64,000 nt of DNA from Guyanagaster necrorhizus (lineage: Eukaryota; Basidiomycota; Agaricomycetes; Agaricales; Physalacriaceae): positions 85,725 through 149,724 of the forward strand of contig NW_025064931.1 of the NCBI RefSeq assembly GCF_019112545.1, in the 5' to 3' direction. Under the pieces are notes generated by a model. The model was not told the DNA's origin. It saw only the letters and a list, made by a program, of their open reading frames with translations, and did not search any database. Shown piece by piece: positions 53,491 through 64,000 of this stretch. The translations under genes were made by a program, and so were the position numbers. How positions within the stretch are numbered: the stretch's first letter is position 1; every line of letters begins with the position of its first letter.

Positions 53491-53730
53491 ATGCCACCAG
53501 CATCTACTACAACCCCTGATCTCACTGACAACTTTTTTAAGCTTTTAGCTTCTATCATCAGAATGCTTCTAGGCTTATTGGCAATCATACAGCTTTGCTA
53601 TGGATGACAATCAGTAGCAGCATGGGTAGTCAGGCACTACCAAGCTTTTCAACAGGTTCAACAAATTCTATGCAATGTCACACCTGACCTCCCCTTCTAT
53701 GACATTTCTTTCTCTATCTGAGTCTCCTTC
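53491..53730 (+). pseudogene. Gypsy-5 leader ORF with hydrophobic segment
   Basis: MPPASTTTPDLTDNFFKLLA, then a hydrophobic run (SIIRMLLGLLAIIQLC), one TGA, then HYQAFQQVQ and NVTPDLPFYDI. Gag starts at 53675 in the +1 frame, as in gypsy-3. Confidence 0.6.
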
Positions 53731-56652
53731 CAGCCTCTGCTCAGACCCATACTCCAAGCCAGATCTAGCAGAACACATTCAGAGAGCACTCCAAAAGAAG
53801 AAGAGAGACACTGATACCCTCCTAGACCAACCCAACCCAGCAGCAGAAACCAGAATGATTGACTCATGGGTTTCAGGAATCTGTGGATCTCACTGGAGTT
53901 TCCTTCAGTCCTGAATCACAAAGATGAGAACCTCTCCAATGACTTCTTTAATGACTATAAGTCATTCTCTGACCCTTTCACCACCCCATCAGAGTATAGG
54001 ATTAGAAACTATGCTCAGGACTCTATTGATGCTGCTCAGGTGGCTCCAGGACCCTGATCTGTTTCATCTGCAGACTCCAGACACAACTCACTCTATGCAA
54101 CATCAGAGTCAAGTCCAACTCCTTCCAAGAATGAGGACTTATACATCCAGAACATAGAGCCAGGGCAGAGACATATGTTCTGAGGATTGACTGTCAAAGA
54201 TGAAATCAGAAGATACAAGACAGACTTTACAGCAGAGGAAATCTGGGCAGCAGAAGCTGATCTTGAGTGGGTTGAGGCTGAGCAAGCCTGATGACAGAAC
54301 TTATATAATGAAGAGCAGTACAACTGCCAGTTTAAGTGATAACAGCAAGAACTTAAAGCAGTGACCTGAGGCTCAGAGAGTTCTAGTTGGTATGGGCTAT
54401 AAACCAAGTCTACCACCTCTCCATTCAGAGAGCCTAGTACCCTCACCAGTACCAACCCATAGGCAGGATCAGCCAAGGCTGTCACTCTCAGAAAAGCTAT
54501 CAGGCAGCACACTTATCCCTCTATCTGAACAGCTGAAACTAGCATCACTGATACAGATACCATTCTCTCACACACCAACTCCATACTTGATGCCTATAGG
54601 CTTAGAGTCTCTCTCAATGCTCATGTCTCCAATCATAGACTCTGATGATTCCTGGACAGAAGGATCACAGCCCTATTCCTCAATCTTAGGTTCTATTGAA
54701 ACTTCTGCCAATATTGCAGAGAGTTGGAGGAGTGCAGAATGCAGAGTGGCCACTGAGGCAATATTGAAATTGGAGCAGGACCCATCAAGCAGTCTCCTAT
54801 TTGGCCTGAGCCCAGCATCACCAACAACAACAATGACCAGTTTCCCAGCAACCATCTGACCCCTGGACTCTCCAACCTCTAACTCACATGACAGTTACCT
54901 CACTGAGGACAGTGAGAAAGAGGAGAAAGGAGCAGATAAAGGTGAGAAATGGATTCAGGATATCTCTCTTAGATGGAGGGAATAGGAATATCCTGAAGAA
55001 GAAACTGACAAAGAAGCACTGGTCAAAGAAATTCAATGAAGTAGAAAAACAGAGTATGAGGAACTATACAAGAAGGGGGGTAGCCTTCTTATGGAGAGAT
55101 GCCCAGTGATTGGCATTGGACATGGGGCAGAAGTATATTTATTCAGACAATAATGAGCAGCAGGATATTTTACAATATTCTGCCACTAAATATGCTATTG
55201 ATCTCTACAACAGAAGGCACCCAGAAGACCAGCTTAGCAAGCTGCCAAGATATAAATCAAAATTTGACATCCAGCTGATGCTGTGAATGCCATCCACAAA
55301 CCCAAAATGAGCCATGTATATGGCTTCTTCTATCTGAACCAAGAGTAGCTGATATTTGTACTCCATGCCATCCATCTGAATCTTGGCAACCTGGCTCTCC
55401 CAATCCTAACAGCAGCTGATTCCCAGATCTGCTAGATTCTGAAATCCCTAGACAGACAAAGATAGCCAACTTCTTGCTGGACAACTGCTGCCAGATGAAG
55501 CTGAAGGGAGCAGCAAAAAACCTATCAAGAATGATTCCAAGGCAATTCACCTAGGAATTTACTATGCAAAATAGAGTAATTTTGTGGAAATAAGTTGGAC
55601 CAATGAGGAGCTCTGTCACCAATGACAACTCTCTGCACTCATTCCTCAGACTGCCAACCAAGTGGCATCACCCACTCTTTGATCAATGGCCCAATCCAAT
55701 GGGGGCATTGCCTAAAAATGCTGCTGTCTTACAATGCTGCTCTGACTTGCTTAGGAAACTCCACTCATTCAAGAGTGCATCAGATGACATTAATTGCTTC
55801 CTTATAGACTGTGAGCAGTATTTTGAAGTTTATGCTGTCTTTCTCAGGACTGACATGAACCAAGTCATCTTTGCTTTATCATATCTCAAAGAAAAGGCCA
55901 AGACCTGGTGGATCCTAATCTCTCCAAACTTTTATTCAATGATCAGACAGCACCATTGACTGCTGTCCTGGCCAGTCTTTAAGCAGATGCTCATGGACAA
56001 TTTTATTGACCTGGCAGTGCAAGAAGTTCACAAGACAAAGATCAAGAAGTATAAGATGAGCAACCAGTTGGCCACCAAATACTTTGACAAATTAGAACAA
56101 CTCACCAAGCTTGTTGAGATCTGAGATGACATCAACAATGATGGGAGAATAGTTGAGGCCCTCAAGCAAGGTGCCCCACCATTCTATATCAAAATGATAT
56201 TGGATATCAGGATAAACATCCCAAAGAGGTATGATGCATGGAAGGAATGAGTTGTTGAGATGTACAAGGAATGACAGCAGCAGAAGGCAGAATAAATAAA
56301 CCTACAGGAATATTGCAAACTAACTCAACTAACAACCTTGAAGCCCAGCAATCAAACCAGTAGTAGCAAGACCAACATAATATTGACAGCTAGTACTCCA
56401 TCATATAGAACTCAGAAGACAGGCACTGGAACCACATATACTGGGGCTGGAAAGCCAATGGATATTGATTGCCTCAAGAAGAAGGGGAAATATTTCAATT
56501 GTGGACAGAAGAGCCATATGTCATGGGACTGCCTGAAGAAGAAATGCATGAGAGAAGACATTCAGGCCCAGATCACTGAGCTGCAAAAGGAAGAAGAAGA
56601 ACTTGGTGTGGAAACAAAGATTGAAGAAGTAAAAGACAGGGCCAACCAGTGA
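53675..56652 (+). pseudogene. Gypsy-5 gag, degenerate
   Basis: Starts MSHLTSPSMTFLSLSESP. N-terminal region to about 55560, capsid-like DDINCFLIDCEQYFEVYAV and KAKTWW at 55780-55910, and a zinc knuckle near 56485-56530 whose first Cys is Tyr (YFNCGQKSHMSWDC). Multiple stops. Confidence 0.8.
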
Positions 56653-57098
56653 GTGATTCCACTAGGTTAGCCAAGAAATGAAACAGTGTGTCACCAGTAG
56701 CCATAGAATGGACTAATCATACTTCTGTAGGTACTACTATGCCTAACTTATATGCACATTCAAATATACCCAAACCCTTCACCACTACACACACCCCACA
56801 TGAATTGCCAAAAGCACAAACTCAACTGTCTACAGGCTAAACAGGAAGAGAGACTCTCACCAAGTGGCTCAAGCCATTCAATATCAAATAGACATAGTGA
56901 GCCATCAAAGATGCCAGGACTGAAGAAGAAGCTAAAGCTATACTCAAGAATTGAGTACATAAGACCAGAGCTGAAGAAATGATAGATGAGATGATCAAAG
57001 ACATGAAGAAGACAGAATAATGTCAAGCACTGGAATGGCTCAACAAACTTTGAGGACCCAGAAGATACATCAGAAGGACCAAAATGCTGGGATGAGAC

Positions 57099-60000
57099 TT
57101 GACCATCAAAGTTCAGATTGAAACCCTCACCAGTCAGTCAACTCATGCTGTCACAGCCCTAATCGACAGTGGCTGTACTAGTAGCTTGATAAACTATGCT
57201 TTCATCAATAAGCACAATCTTTCAATCCAGACAACAGCCACTCTCATATCAGTGTACAATGCTGACAGCACAAAAAACCAAGCTGGCTCAATTATTGAGT
57301 TCATTGAACTTCAGCTTACTATTAGGAATCATTCTAAACAAATCAATTTGGCTGTTACTGATCTAAGAATGAAAGAGGTGTTCTTAGGTCATGATTGGCT
57401 GATCTGACTCAATCCTTTAGTCAATTGGAAAACTGGACAAATCACCTTTGCATAATGCAAATGCTGAAAGATTCCTTTTAAACTGCCTGATGAAAACTCT
57501 GAGAATCAATGGGGTAAGGAGATGAAAGATGATGAGACTATTCTTACCATCAATATGCAGCAGGCACTACACATTTGGGTGGTGCACTATGCCAATGAGC
57601 TAGCTGCCAAAACTAATAAAGAGAAGAGAGAAGATATTCAAAGAGATGGTGCTAGACTGAGTCCAAGATTACTGAGACTTATTTAACAAGAAGAGCTTTG
57701 ATGAGCTGCTAGAACTGAAACCTTGAAATTATGCCATCAAACTCATTCCTAATGCTAATGCAAACCTTGACTGTAAAACATATCTCTTTAGAAACCATGA
57801 ACAGGAGGAACTTGACAAGTTCCTGAAGGAGAATCTCTCCAGCAGATGAATCTAACTCTCAAAATTGCTAATGGCATCACTGTTCTTCTTCATCAAGAAG
57901 AAGGACAGCAAACTCCAACTGGTCCAAGATTATTGAAAGCTAAACAAAATGATGATCAAGAATCATTATTCACTTTCTTTAATCTCCAAGTTGATGGACA
58001 AGTTATGGGACATCAAGTATTACACCAAGCTGGATGTCAGATGGAGATATAACAATATACAAATCAAAGAAAGCAATAAGTGGAAGGCAGCATTCTGAAC
58101 TAACCAAGGGCTATTCAAGCTCATGGTGATGTTCTTTAGACTCACCAACTTGTCTGCTATCTTTCAGTAGATGATGAACAACATTTTAAAGATCTTATTA
58201 CCACAGAGAAGGTCACCATCTACTTGAATGATATCTTAATCATATCTAAGGACTAGTCAGAATATCAGAAACTGGTGTGGCAGATACTCAAGCTCATGAG
58301 AAAATACAAACTCTTTCTCAAAGCAGAGAAATGTGAGTTTGAAATACTGGAGACAGAGTACCTGAGGGTAATAATCAGTGAAAGAAGCATATGGATGAAT
58401 CCTATTAAGATAGCCAGAGTAACTGAATGGCTGGTACTGACTAAGAAGAAGAAACTTTAATCCTTTTTGGGATTCACCAACTTTTACAAATACTTTATCT
58501 GTGACTACAGCAAAATAGTCCACCTTATGATGCAATTGACAGGAAACACTCCATGAAACTGGAAACACTTGCAACAAACTGCTTTTAATGATCTAAAATG
58601 ATGACTTGCCAAAGATATTGTTCTTGCCATCCTGACACAGAAAGGGAAGTTCAGAGTGAAGGCTGACTCAAGTGAAGAGGCTATTGGAGCCATGCTATCT
58701 CAGAAGCAGGACAGAAAATAGTGACTAGTAGTCTTCCTTTTTAAGGCATTAACAGTAACTAAGCAGAACTATGAGATTTATGACAAGGAATTGCTTGCCA
58801 TAATACTTGCCTTGGAAGAATGACAGCATTACTTAATCAGAGCAGTCCAGATCTTTGAAGTCTGGACAGATCACCAGAACCTCCACTACATTCAACTTTC
58901 CTAAAAGCTTAATTGACAACAAGTATGCTGGGTAACTGAACTCTCTCAGTATGAGTACACTCTCCACCACAAAGCCAGAACCACCAATAAAAAGGCAGAT
59001 CTGCTCAGTCAACAAGCTGATCATGATCAGAGAAGTAACAACAATAAAGGGATAGTATTATTAAAGCCTAAGCACTTTCAGATGATGATAATGCCAACAG
59101 AAGAAGAGATTCATGAATGCATCAAAAGTGCCATGAGAGACAACAGCAAATAGGACCAGCAAGTGAGCCCATCACTCAATCATGAATGGGGCATGATAAA
59201 GAAAGAAGGGCTGATTCACTATGACAGATAGATCTACATTCCACAAGACCAGGAGCTTTATAGTGAGATCATTGCTACATGTCATGATCATATGACTGCA
59301 GGGCATCTGAGTATTGTTAAAACCAAGAAATTGGTTCTACAGGAATATTGGTGGCCAAAGCTGAGATAAGATATTGAACAATATATAAAAGAATGTGAAA
59401 TCTGCTAGCAGAGCAAATCATTGACTCAACCATATGCAGCACCACTCCATCCAAATGAGATCCCTCAAGTACTATAGATGCATATTTCAGTGGACATGAT
59501 CACTAGACTGCTAGAATGTAATAGATATGATGCAATACTTATCATCATTGATTGTTTCTTGAAGGCAATTATTCCAGTTGCCTACTCAACCAAATTAACC
59601 TCAGAGGGCTGGGCCAAGATCCTTTACAATGAGGTGTATGCTAAATATAGCATGCTCCAAGTCATAATCTCTGATTGAGGACTATAATTCATATCCAAGT
59701 TCCTGGATGACCTCTCTTATCTTCTTAATATTTGATGAAATGCTTTAATAGTCTATCACCCACAAATGGATAAATAAATGGAAAGAGCAAATCAGAAGAT
59801 CAAGAAGTTTCTTTGGCTGTTTATCAACTACTGACAGGATAACTGGGTTGAATGGCTGGCTCTTGCCACCTTTCAGCACAACAACAGAGTCTACTCTGTC
59901 ACTGGGAAGATACCATTTTTCATCAACTTTGGATGATATCCCAACATATCATGCATGCAATGAACAGCCACCTCCACACCCATCTCTCATGATTTTGCAT

Positions 60001-60550
60001 GAGAGATGTCCAAAATCCATACCAAAATACAAGCCACTCTGAAAAAGGCAGCAACCATCATGAAAAAGCAGTATAATAAACATTGCAACTCTGCACACAT
60101 TTATAATGTTAATGACAAGATCTGGCTGAACATTTCTGACCTACACCTCTCTTGACCTAAATGAAAACTCTCTGACAAATGTATTGGCCCATTTCTCATT
60201 GTTGCAAAAGTCAGCAATTCTGCATACAAACTGTGCTTTCCAGCCAGCTGAAAGGTTTATGACATTTTCAATGAATCTCTCCTAATCTCATTCATTGCAT
60301 CTGCCTTTCTCAATCAGAAATGACTGCTGCCTCTACCCCCTGACCTGATTGATAATGAGAAACACTATGAAATCAATCAAATTTTTAATCATAAGCTCCA
60401 CAAAATTCACATGCAAGATAGTGGCATGACAACTATAATCAATTATTTAGTCAGCTGAAAGAGTTATGGCCTGAAATCCAACCAATGGATCAATGAAAAA
60501 TGAATGAATGCTGCAGACACTATACAGAAATATGAATTATCTCTTAATTA
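57099..60550 (+). pseudogene. Gypsy-5 pol
   Basis: Protease ALIDSGCTSSLIN (about 57160), RT with FFIKKKD (about 57885) and a catalytic motif that reads YLND at 58221-58232 (first Asp lost), RNase H around 58650-58990 (TLHHKA), integrase 59230-60240 (MITRLLECNRYDAILIIID, EWLALATFQHNN), and a decayed chromodomain about 60430-60530 (SNQWINEK). TGA and TAG stops throughout. Confidence 0.88.
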
Positions 60551-60584
60551 AGCCATTGGAATGATGATCTTAAAGAGAGGATAA

Positions 60585-61054
60585 TATTACAATTTTTACC
60601 ATTTCTTTATTTCTTTTCTTGATTAACCCCTATTCATGCTTAGTCAGAGTGCTTATGCCAGTGTTTAGGACCATAGGACAGGCTTAGTCATTATAACAAG
60701 CTATGTCCATCATTGTCTTCCAATACAACAATGACCCTCAATGATGCACAACAATCTTTTTGTAGATAGTAATAATGCCTAAGGACAATGGGCACAAAGA
60801 CTTAGACTAGTATAATAGACAGTAGTATATTTATCTTGATAGACAAGAAGTATATAAGTAGGACTGCTCTTGCTGGTATAACCCCAGCTTCAAGCTAAAG
60901 TTTATTCATATCATTTCACTCTCAAGCTTTCTTGCAAAAGCCTTGAAGCACATTGGTCAACAGAGCACAACAAGTGGACTCTAGTGTGACTGTATGAATA
61001 TAATACAGCACTAGTTTATCACATGTTCTGATCACATGCAACTTGAGTCTAACA
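60585..61054 (+). repeat. Gypsy-5 3' LTR (470 bp)
   Basis: TATTACAATTTTTACC...GAGTCTAACA. AGCTTCAAGCTAA (60886-60898) is the exact reverse complement of the PBS TTAGCTTGAAGCT at 53434-53446. Confidence 0.93.
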
Positions 61055-61165
61055 ATTGAATGGTGTGTCAACTACAATAAAATCCTTTAAAGCATGTAGT
61101 GTAGTCTGCAAGGATGGATCATTAAGTAAATGTAAAGAAGGAGAGAGTAGAGGATCAGCTGACTC
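61055..61165 (-). pseudogene. Ngaro-like ORF segment between gypsy-5 and the solo LTR
   Basis: Minus strand SADPLLSPSLHLLNDPSLQT, then LHALKDFIVVDTPFN. In frame with 61664 on one side and 52962 on the other once the insertions are removed. Confidence 0.75.
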
Positions 61166-61663
61166 TGTTACACACATGCTGCTGGCCTCCATGTCACCTC
61201 AACCAACTATGAATTCAATCACACTACCCATCAGACTCTGGCCACTTCCTATTACCTACTAATTTCATTTCATCATTATCATTTCACATCCATATTTCAC
61301 ATTGTAATATCTAGACTCCAAACTCAGTAGTGAATATTGACACCAGAACCCAATGGAACCCAACTTAGAATTAGCTACTATTAGTATATAAAGCCATGTA
61401 TATCACTGTAACTACTCAGTTTGAATATCAACTTGGATAAGCTATCTACACTTCACACTCACTTCAACTTCTCCCTATCTTGTCCATCAGATTCTGCTCT
61501 AAAGGATATTCCTGTTTGCTTCTCTGATGGAACTCCATTCTATCCATCCAGAACCTTGGGCTCTGACTCAAGGGTGACATTGCCAATAGCTTCATCAACA
61601 CCCATGCACTCCACTGGACTCTATGCATGCACTCAAGCCCACTCAATTGGCACATTCCTAACA
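61166..61663 (+). repeat. Solo LTR of the gypsy-1 family (498 bp, TSD GACTC)
   Basis: TGTTACACAC...CCTAACA, homologous to 2440-2931, flanked by GACTC at 61161-61165 and 61664-61668. No internal region, so it is a recombination product. No CpG remains. Confidence 0.95.
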
Positions 61664-63181
61664 GACTCAGTAGATTGAGCAGTGGGAGATATAGATATGG
61701 ATGGTGTGGAAGTATTCAACCAGACATAGCCATATCTAAAATATAGACTAATGTTCTGGTTCTTGCATTTATGCTTTTGAGGTCTTAAAAATCTAGGCTC
61801 TGCTGCTGCTGCTACTATCTTTGCCATTATCTCTTCCAAATCTAAGTCTCCTTTTTGATTAGAGGAGATTGGCACATTCAACAGTGTCTCTAGCTTGATG
61901 TCCTGATCCACATTTGCTACAGATACTATACCTATGGTGATTAGTATATGGATCTTGGCAGAAACCCAGGTTTCAGTTTTTACATGGAACTATTGACCTT
62001 TTTGCAGCAGAGAGTAAAGCAGATGAAAGTCATTTTGTGCCTGAAGAAGTCAAAGAAGAGTGAAAGACCTGAGTAAGAATGGGGATTTGTAGTTCACTCT
62101 GGACATCCATATGAAAAGAGGACTTAGCATATCACAGCTGAACCTCTTCATCAATATAAATGGCAACTGTAGAGTTATGAGGCACAGCCTAAAAAACTTT
62201 GGCCACATATTTCCAGTAAACTTTGAGTTCAGCCTCATAGTGCAGATAAAGAACCTGAACACCTCTAGCCCAGGCATTGTACACTCTGCACTAGTCAGAT
62301 TCTGACCTGAGAGACTTTTTGGCAGATGAAATGTCCTTCCTGATAATAGCATATCCTATTATAAGCTCTGTTGCCTTCTCATTGTGATTATATCCTCAGT
62401 CCATCAAAGCAAAAAGTTTCAAAAAGTCAACATACTAGTTCTGAATGATGAGTCACCAGAATGGCCAAGGAATAGGTTCAGACAGAGACTGGGCTTGAAG
62501 AACTATGATGAGATTGTCAAGTGACTTTTCAGTCACATAAATTTGTCTGAGTTGGAATGACTCAGCAAGATGAGGATCTGAGATGCCAGTGGTGATGATG
62601 GATGCAAGGTGAGGTGCTTGGGCAAGGACCATCAGAGAAATAGAAGCTGTTCTTGGTGAGACAGTGTTGCTGAGCCTTAAAATGCCAGTGAGAACTGTAG
62701 CAATAGAGCTCTGAGGATCATTTGTACTAAATGCCTGATAAATGAATTAGAGCTTTGAATAGAGTGTTGCCCAAGCAGCTTCTTCAACTGCTCAAGATCT
62801 GGCTTCTTGATACTGTTCAGCAGCAGCTTTGGATTTCTTGACTTGTTTTTATTGAAACTCCTCAACCTCAGCCTGAGACAAGTCTGATGGTGTGGTCTGT
62901 CTGTGGTCTGTCAAACCAATGTCCTCATTGTCACCATCTTGTGTGTTAGAGGGGGCAACAGTCAAGCTCTATGGGCCAGCTTGCTTAATCCACTCCTGCA
63001 GAAGTCTGATATAATCTCTGGCAGCCTCAGATGAAATGTCAAACTGGTGAAGTCTGTCCACAAAGTCAAGAACATTGATAGTGCCTTTAATACATTTCTC
63101 AACAAGGTCTTCACAAGGTTTAGTCAAGGAAGTGACACATTCAACATCAATTGATGGATTGGAGGTCATAAGTGAGATCAA
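61664..63181 (-). pseudogene. Ngaro-like element N-terminal (gag-like) ORF
   Basis: Minus strand from MISLMTSNPSIDVECVTSLT (63181), through DLVEKCIKGTINVLDFVDRL, to about 61890 where a cysteine/histidine stretch (RYSICSKCGSGHQARD-like) suggests a nucleic-acid-binding knuckle, then DIKLETLLNVPISSN and EIMAKIVAAAAEPR. Stops and frameshifts are frequent around 62050-62700. Likely the gag-like ORF of the Ngaro-type element, fused or adjacent to RT. Confidence 0.65.
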
Positions 63182-64000
63182 TATATTTGAGGGACAAATG
63201 TCTGGACAAAAAACTCAATGACTTGTACAATAATAGTCTAGTAATACTAAATGAGGATTGATTAAATCCAGTGAAGCTAAGACTACTCAAGTGAGCCAAT
63301 TGTGAGATAGAGGAAGAGGTGGAGCCTCACCAGGCAATAGGAGTTACTGACAAGTGAAGAAGGAGGTGAAGCCTCAAAGCCTGGGATTGGTGGTCAGGAA
63401 AGATTGATAGTGAGAGAGCAGAGCTTATCTCACCTAGGAATGCAGGATGAAAGTGGGAATGAAAAAGAGATACCTGATGCTGATGTCTCTTATGAATCAA
63501 CATCAGCTGAGACTCAGCACTGAGATAGAGATGGCACTGGCAATCCCTCTTTATGAACAAGCAAAGCTCTGTATCTCTGCATTTACAGAGATTGTGACAA
63601 TCTCAAGAGTCACACAGAGACCTGCAAAAATGCTTCCTATCTTTGGAATCTGCCTTTACAACAGAAATCAATAACACTTTACATGCTCAAGCACTCATGA
63701 AGCGAGTACAGTCAAAGCCATTCTAAGCTATAAACCTTGATAATACATAGATTTTGAGATTCCAGTGGAATCCACCAACTCCATTTGCAGGCAGATGAGT
63801 ACTATAAACACATACTCCACTTATACTCCATAACTCATAACTCAGTTGATCAGCATACTAACAGAAATGACCCATGACATCATAAATAGCAGCCAGATAA
63901 TAGTTATGCTGTTACTGCTATCAAAAAAATGTTACCATCACACTTATAGAATCCAACTCATATGATGGTATCACCAATGATTGCCAAAGCTGAAGAACTG
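63182..64000. repeat. AT-rich repeat sequence to the window edge
   Basis: No gene seen. Probably the 5' non-coding part of the Ngaro-like element; its end was not found. Confidence 0.4.

Larger units (their letters stand above)
52963..61054 (+). mobile_element. Complete Ty3/gypsy chromovirus gypsy-5 (8092 bp, TSD ATTGA)
   Basis: Plus-strand element with two 470-bp LTRs (52963-53432 and 60585-61054) and target duplications ATTGA at 52958-52962 and 61055-61059. Contents: PBS 53434-53446, leader ORF, gag, protease, RT, RNase H, integrase, chromodomain, polypurine tract (about 60572-60584). Same family as gypsy-3 but more decayed: many stops, CpG nearly gone, and both LTRs start TA instead of TG. 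Inserted in the RT gene of the Ngaro-like element. Confidence 0.94.
43670..64000 (-). mobile_element. Ngaro/DIRS-like YR retroelement, split by three insertions
   Basis: Read on the minus strand with the insertions removed: an N-terminal gag-like ORF with a CCHC-like stretch (about 63181-61664 and 61165-61055), reverse transcriptase and RNase H (52962-51589), and tyrosine recombinase (44911 to about 43765). RT, RNase H and YR with no LTR is the make-up of Ngaro/DIRS elements, which integrate by a tyrosine recombinase instead of a DDE integrase. Gypsy-5, a solo LTR and a copia element interrupt it, each with a 5-bp target duplication. CpG is nearly absent and stops are frequent. I could not find its split terminal repeats; the right end is outside the window. 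Confidence 0.8.

Overview
The window is fungal, most likely an agaricomycete basidiomycete. Host genes are compact and carry many 49-60 nt GT-AG introns. The repeats are chromodomain Ty3/gypsy elements, a Ty1/copia element and an Ngaro/DIRS-like tyrosine-recombinase (YR) retroelement. Host families include a BEM46-type hydrolase, F-box proteins, MsrA, a TatD nuclease and a cluster of small secreted proteins. The species cannot be named from sequence alone.

Layout. (1) Positions 1 to about 22.6 kb form a deep nest of LTR retrotransposons. From the outside inward (right to left) I read gypsy-7 (5' LTR 20757-21110), gypsy-8 (3' LTR 17895-18510), gypsy-6 (5' LTR 17364-17829), gypsy-4 (5' LTR 15621-16082), an unclassified repeat R1 (4181-5667), gypsy-2 (3' LTR 3720-4180) and the young gypsy-1 (3' half, 1-2931). 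A complete gypsy-3 (5751-14389, TSD GATGT) sits inside gypsy-4. (2) About 22.6-43.67 kb is a CpG-containing host island: TatD-type hydrolase, C2H2/RING protein, three small secreted proteins in a tandem duplication, MsrA, tRNA-Val(CAC), an F-box gene, a degenerate F-box/LRR remnant, a single-pass membrane protein, an F-box pseudogene and a BEM46-like hydrolase. (3) About 43.67-64 kb is an Ngaro-like element on the minus strand, split by three insertions with exact 5-bp target-site duplications: copia (44917-51583, GTATC), gypsy-5 (52963-61054, ATTGA) and a solo LTR of the gypsy-1 family (61166-61663, GACTC). R1 recurs inside the copia element (46954-48774).

Most informative signals. Several gypsy elements appear to self-prime like Tf1: the 13 nt next to the 5' LTR are complementary to a site in the LTR itself. 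They share a small ORF with a hydrophobic segment that overlaps the start of gag in the +1 frame. Gypsy-1 carries an intron-containing antisense gene with a Gal4-like double-cysteine pattern. The old repeats have lost nearly all CpG: one LTR with about 21 CpGs has a diverged copy with none, so CpG loss ranks the insertions by age. Most repeat coding regions carry nonsense codons and are dead; gypsy-1 is the exception. Host gene models below were joined by eye at GT-AG sites (one GC-AG) and checked for frame and divisibility by three. They remain predictions without transcript support.
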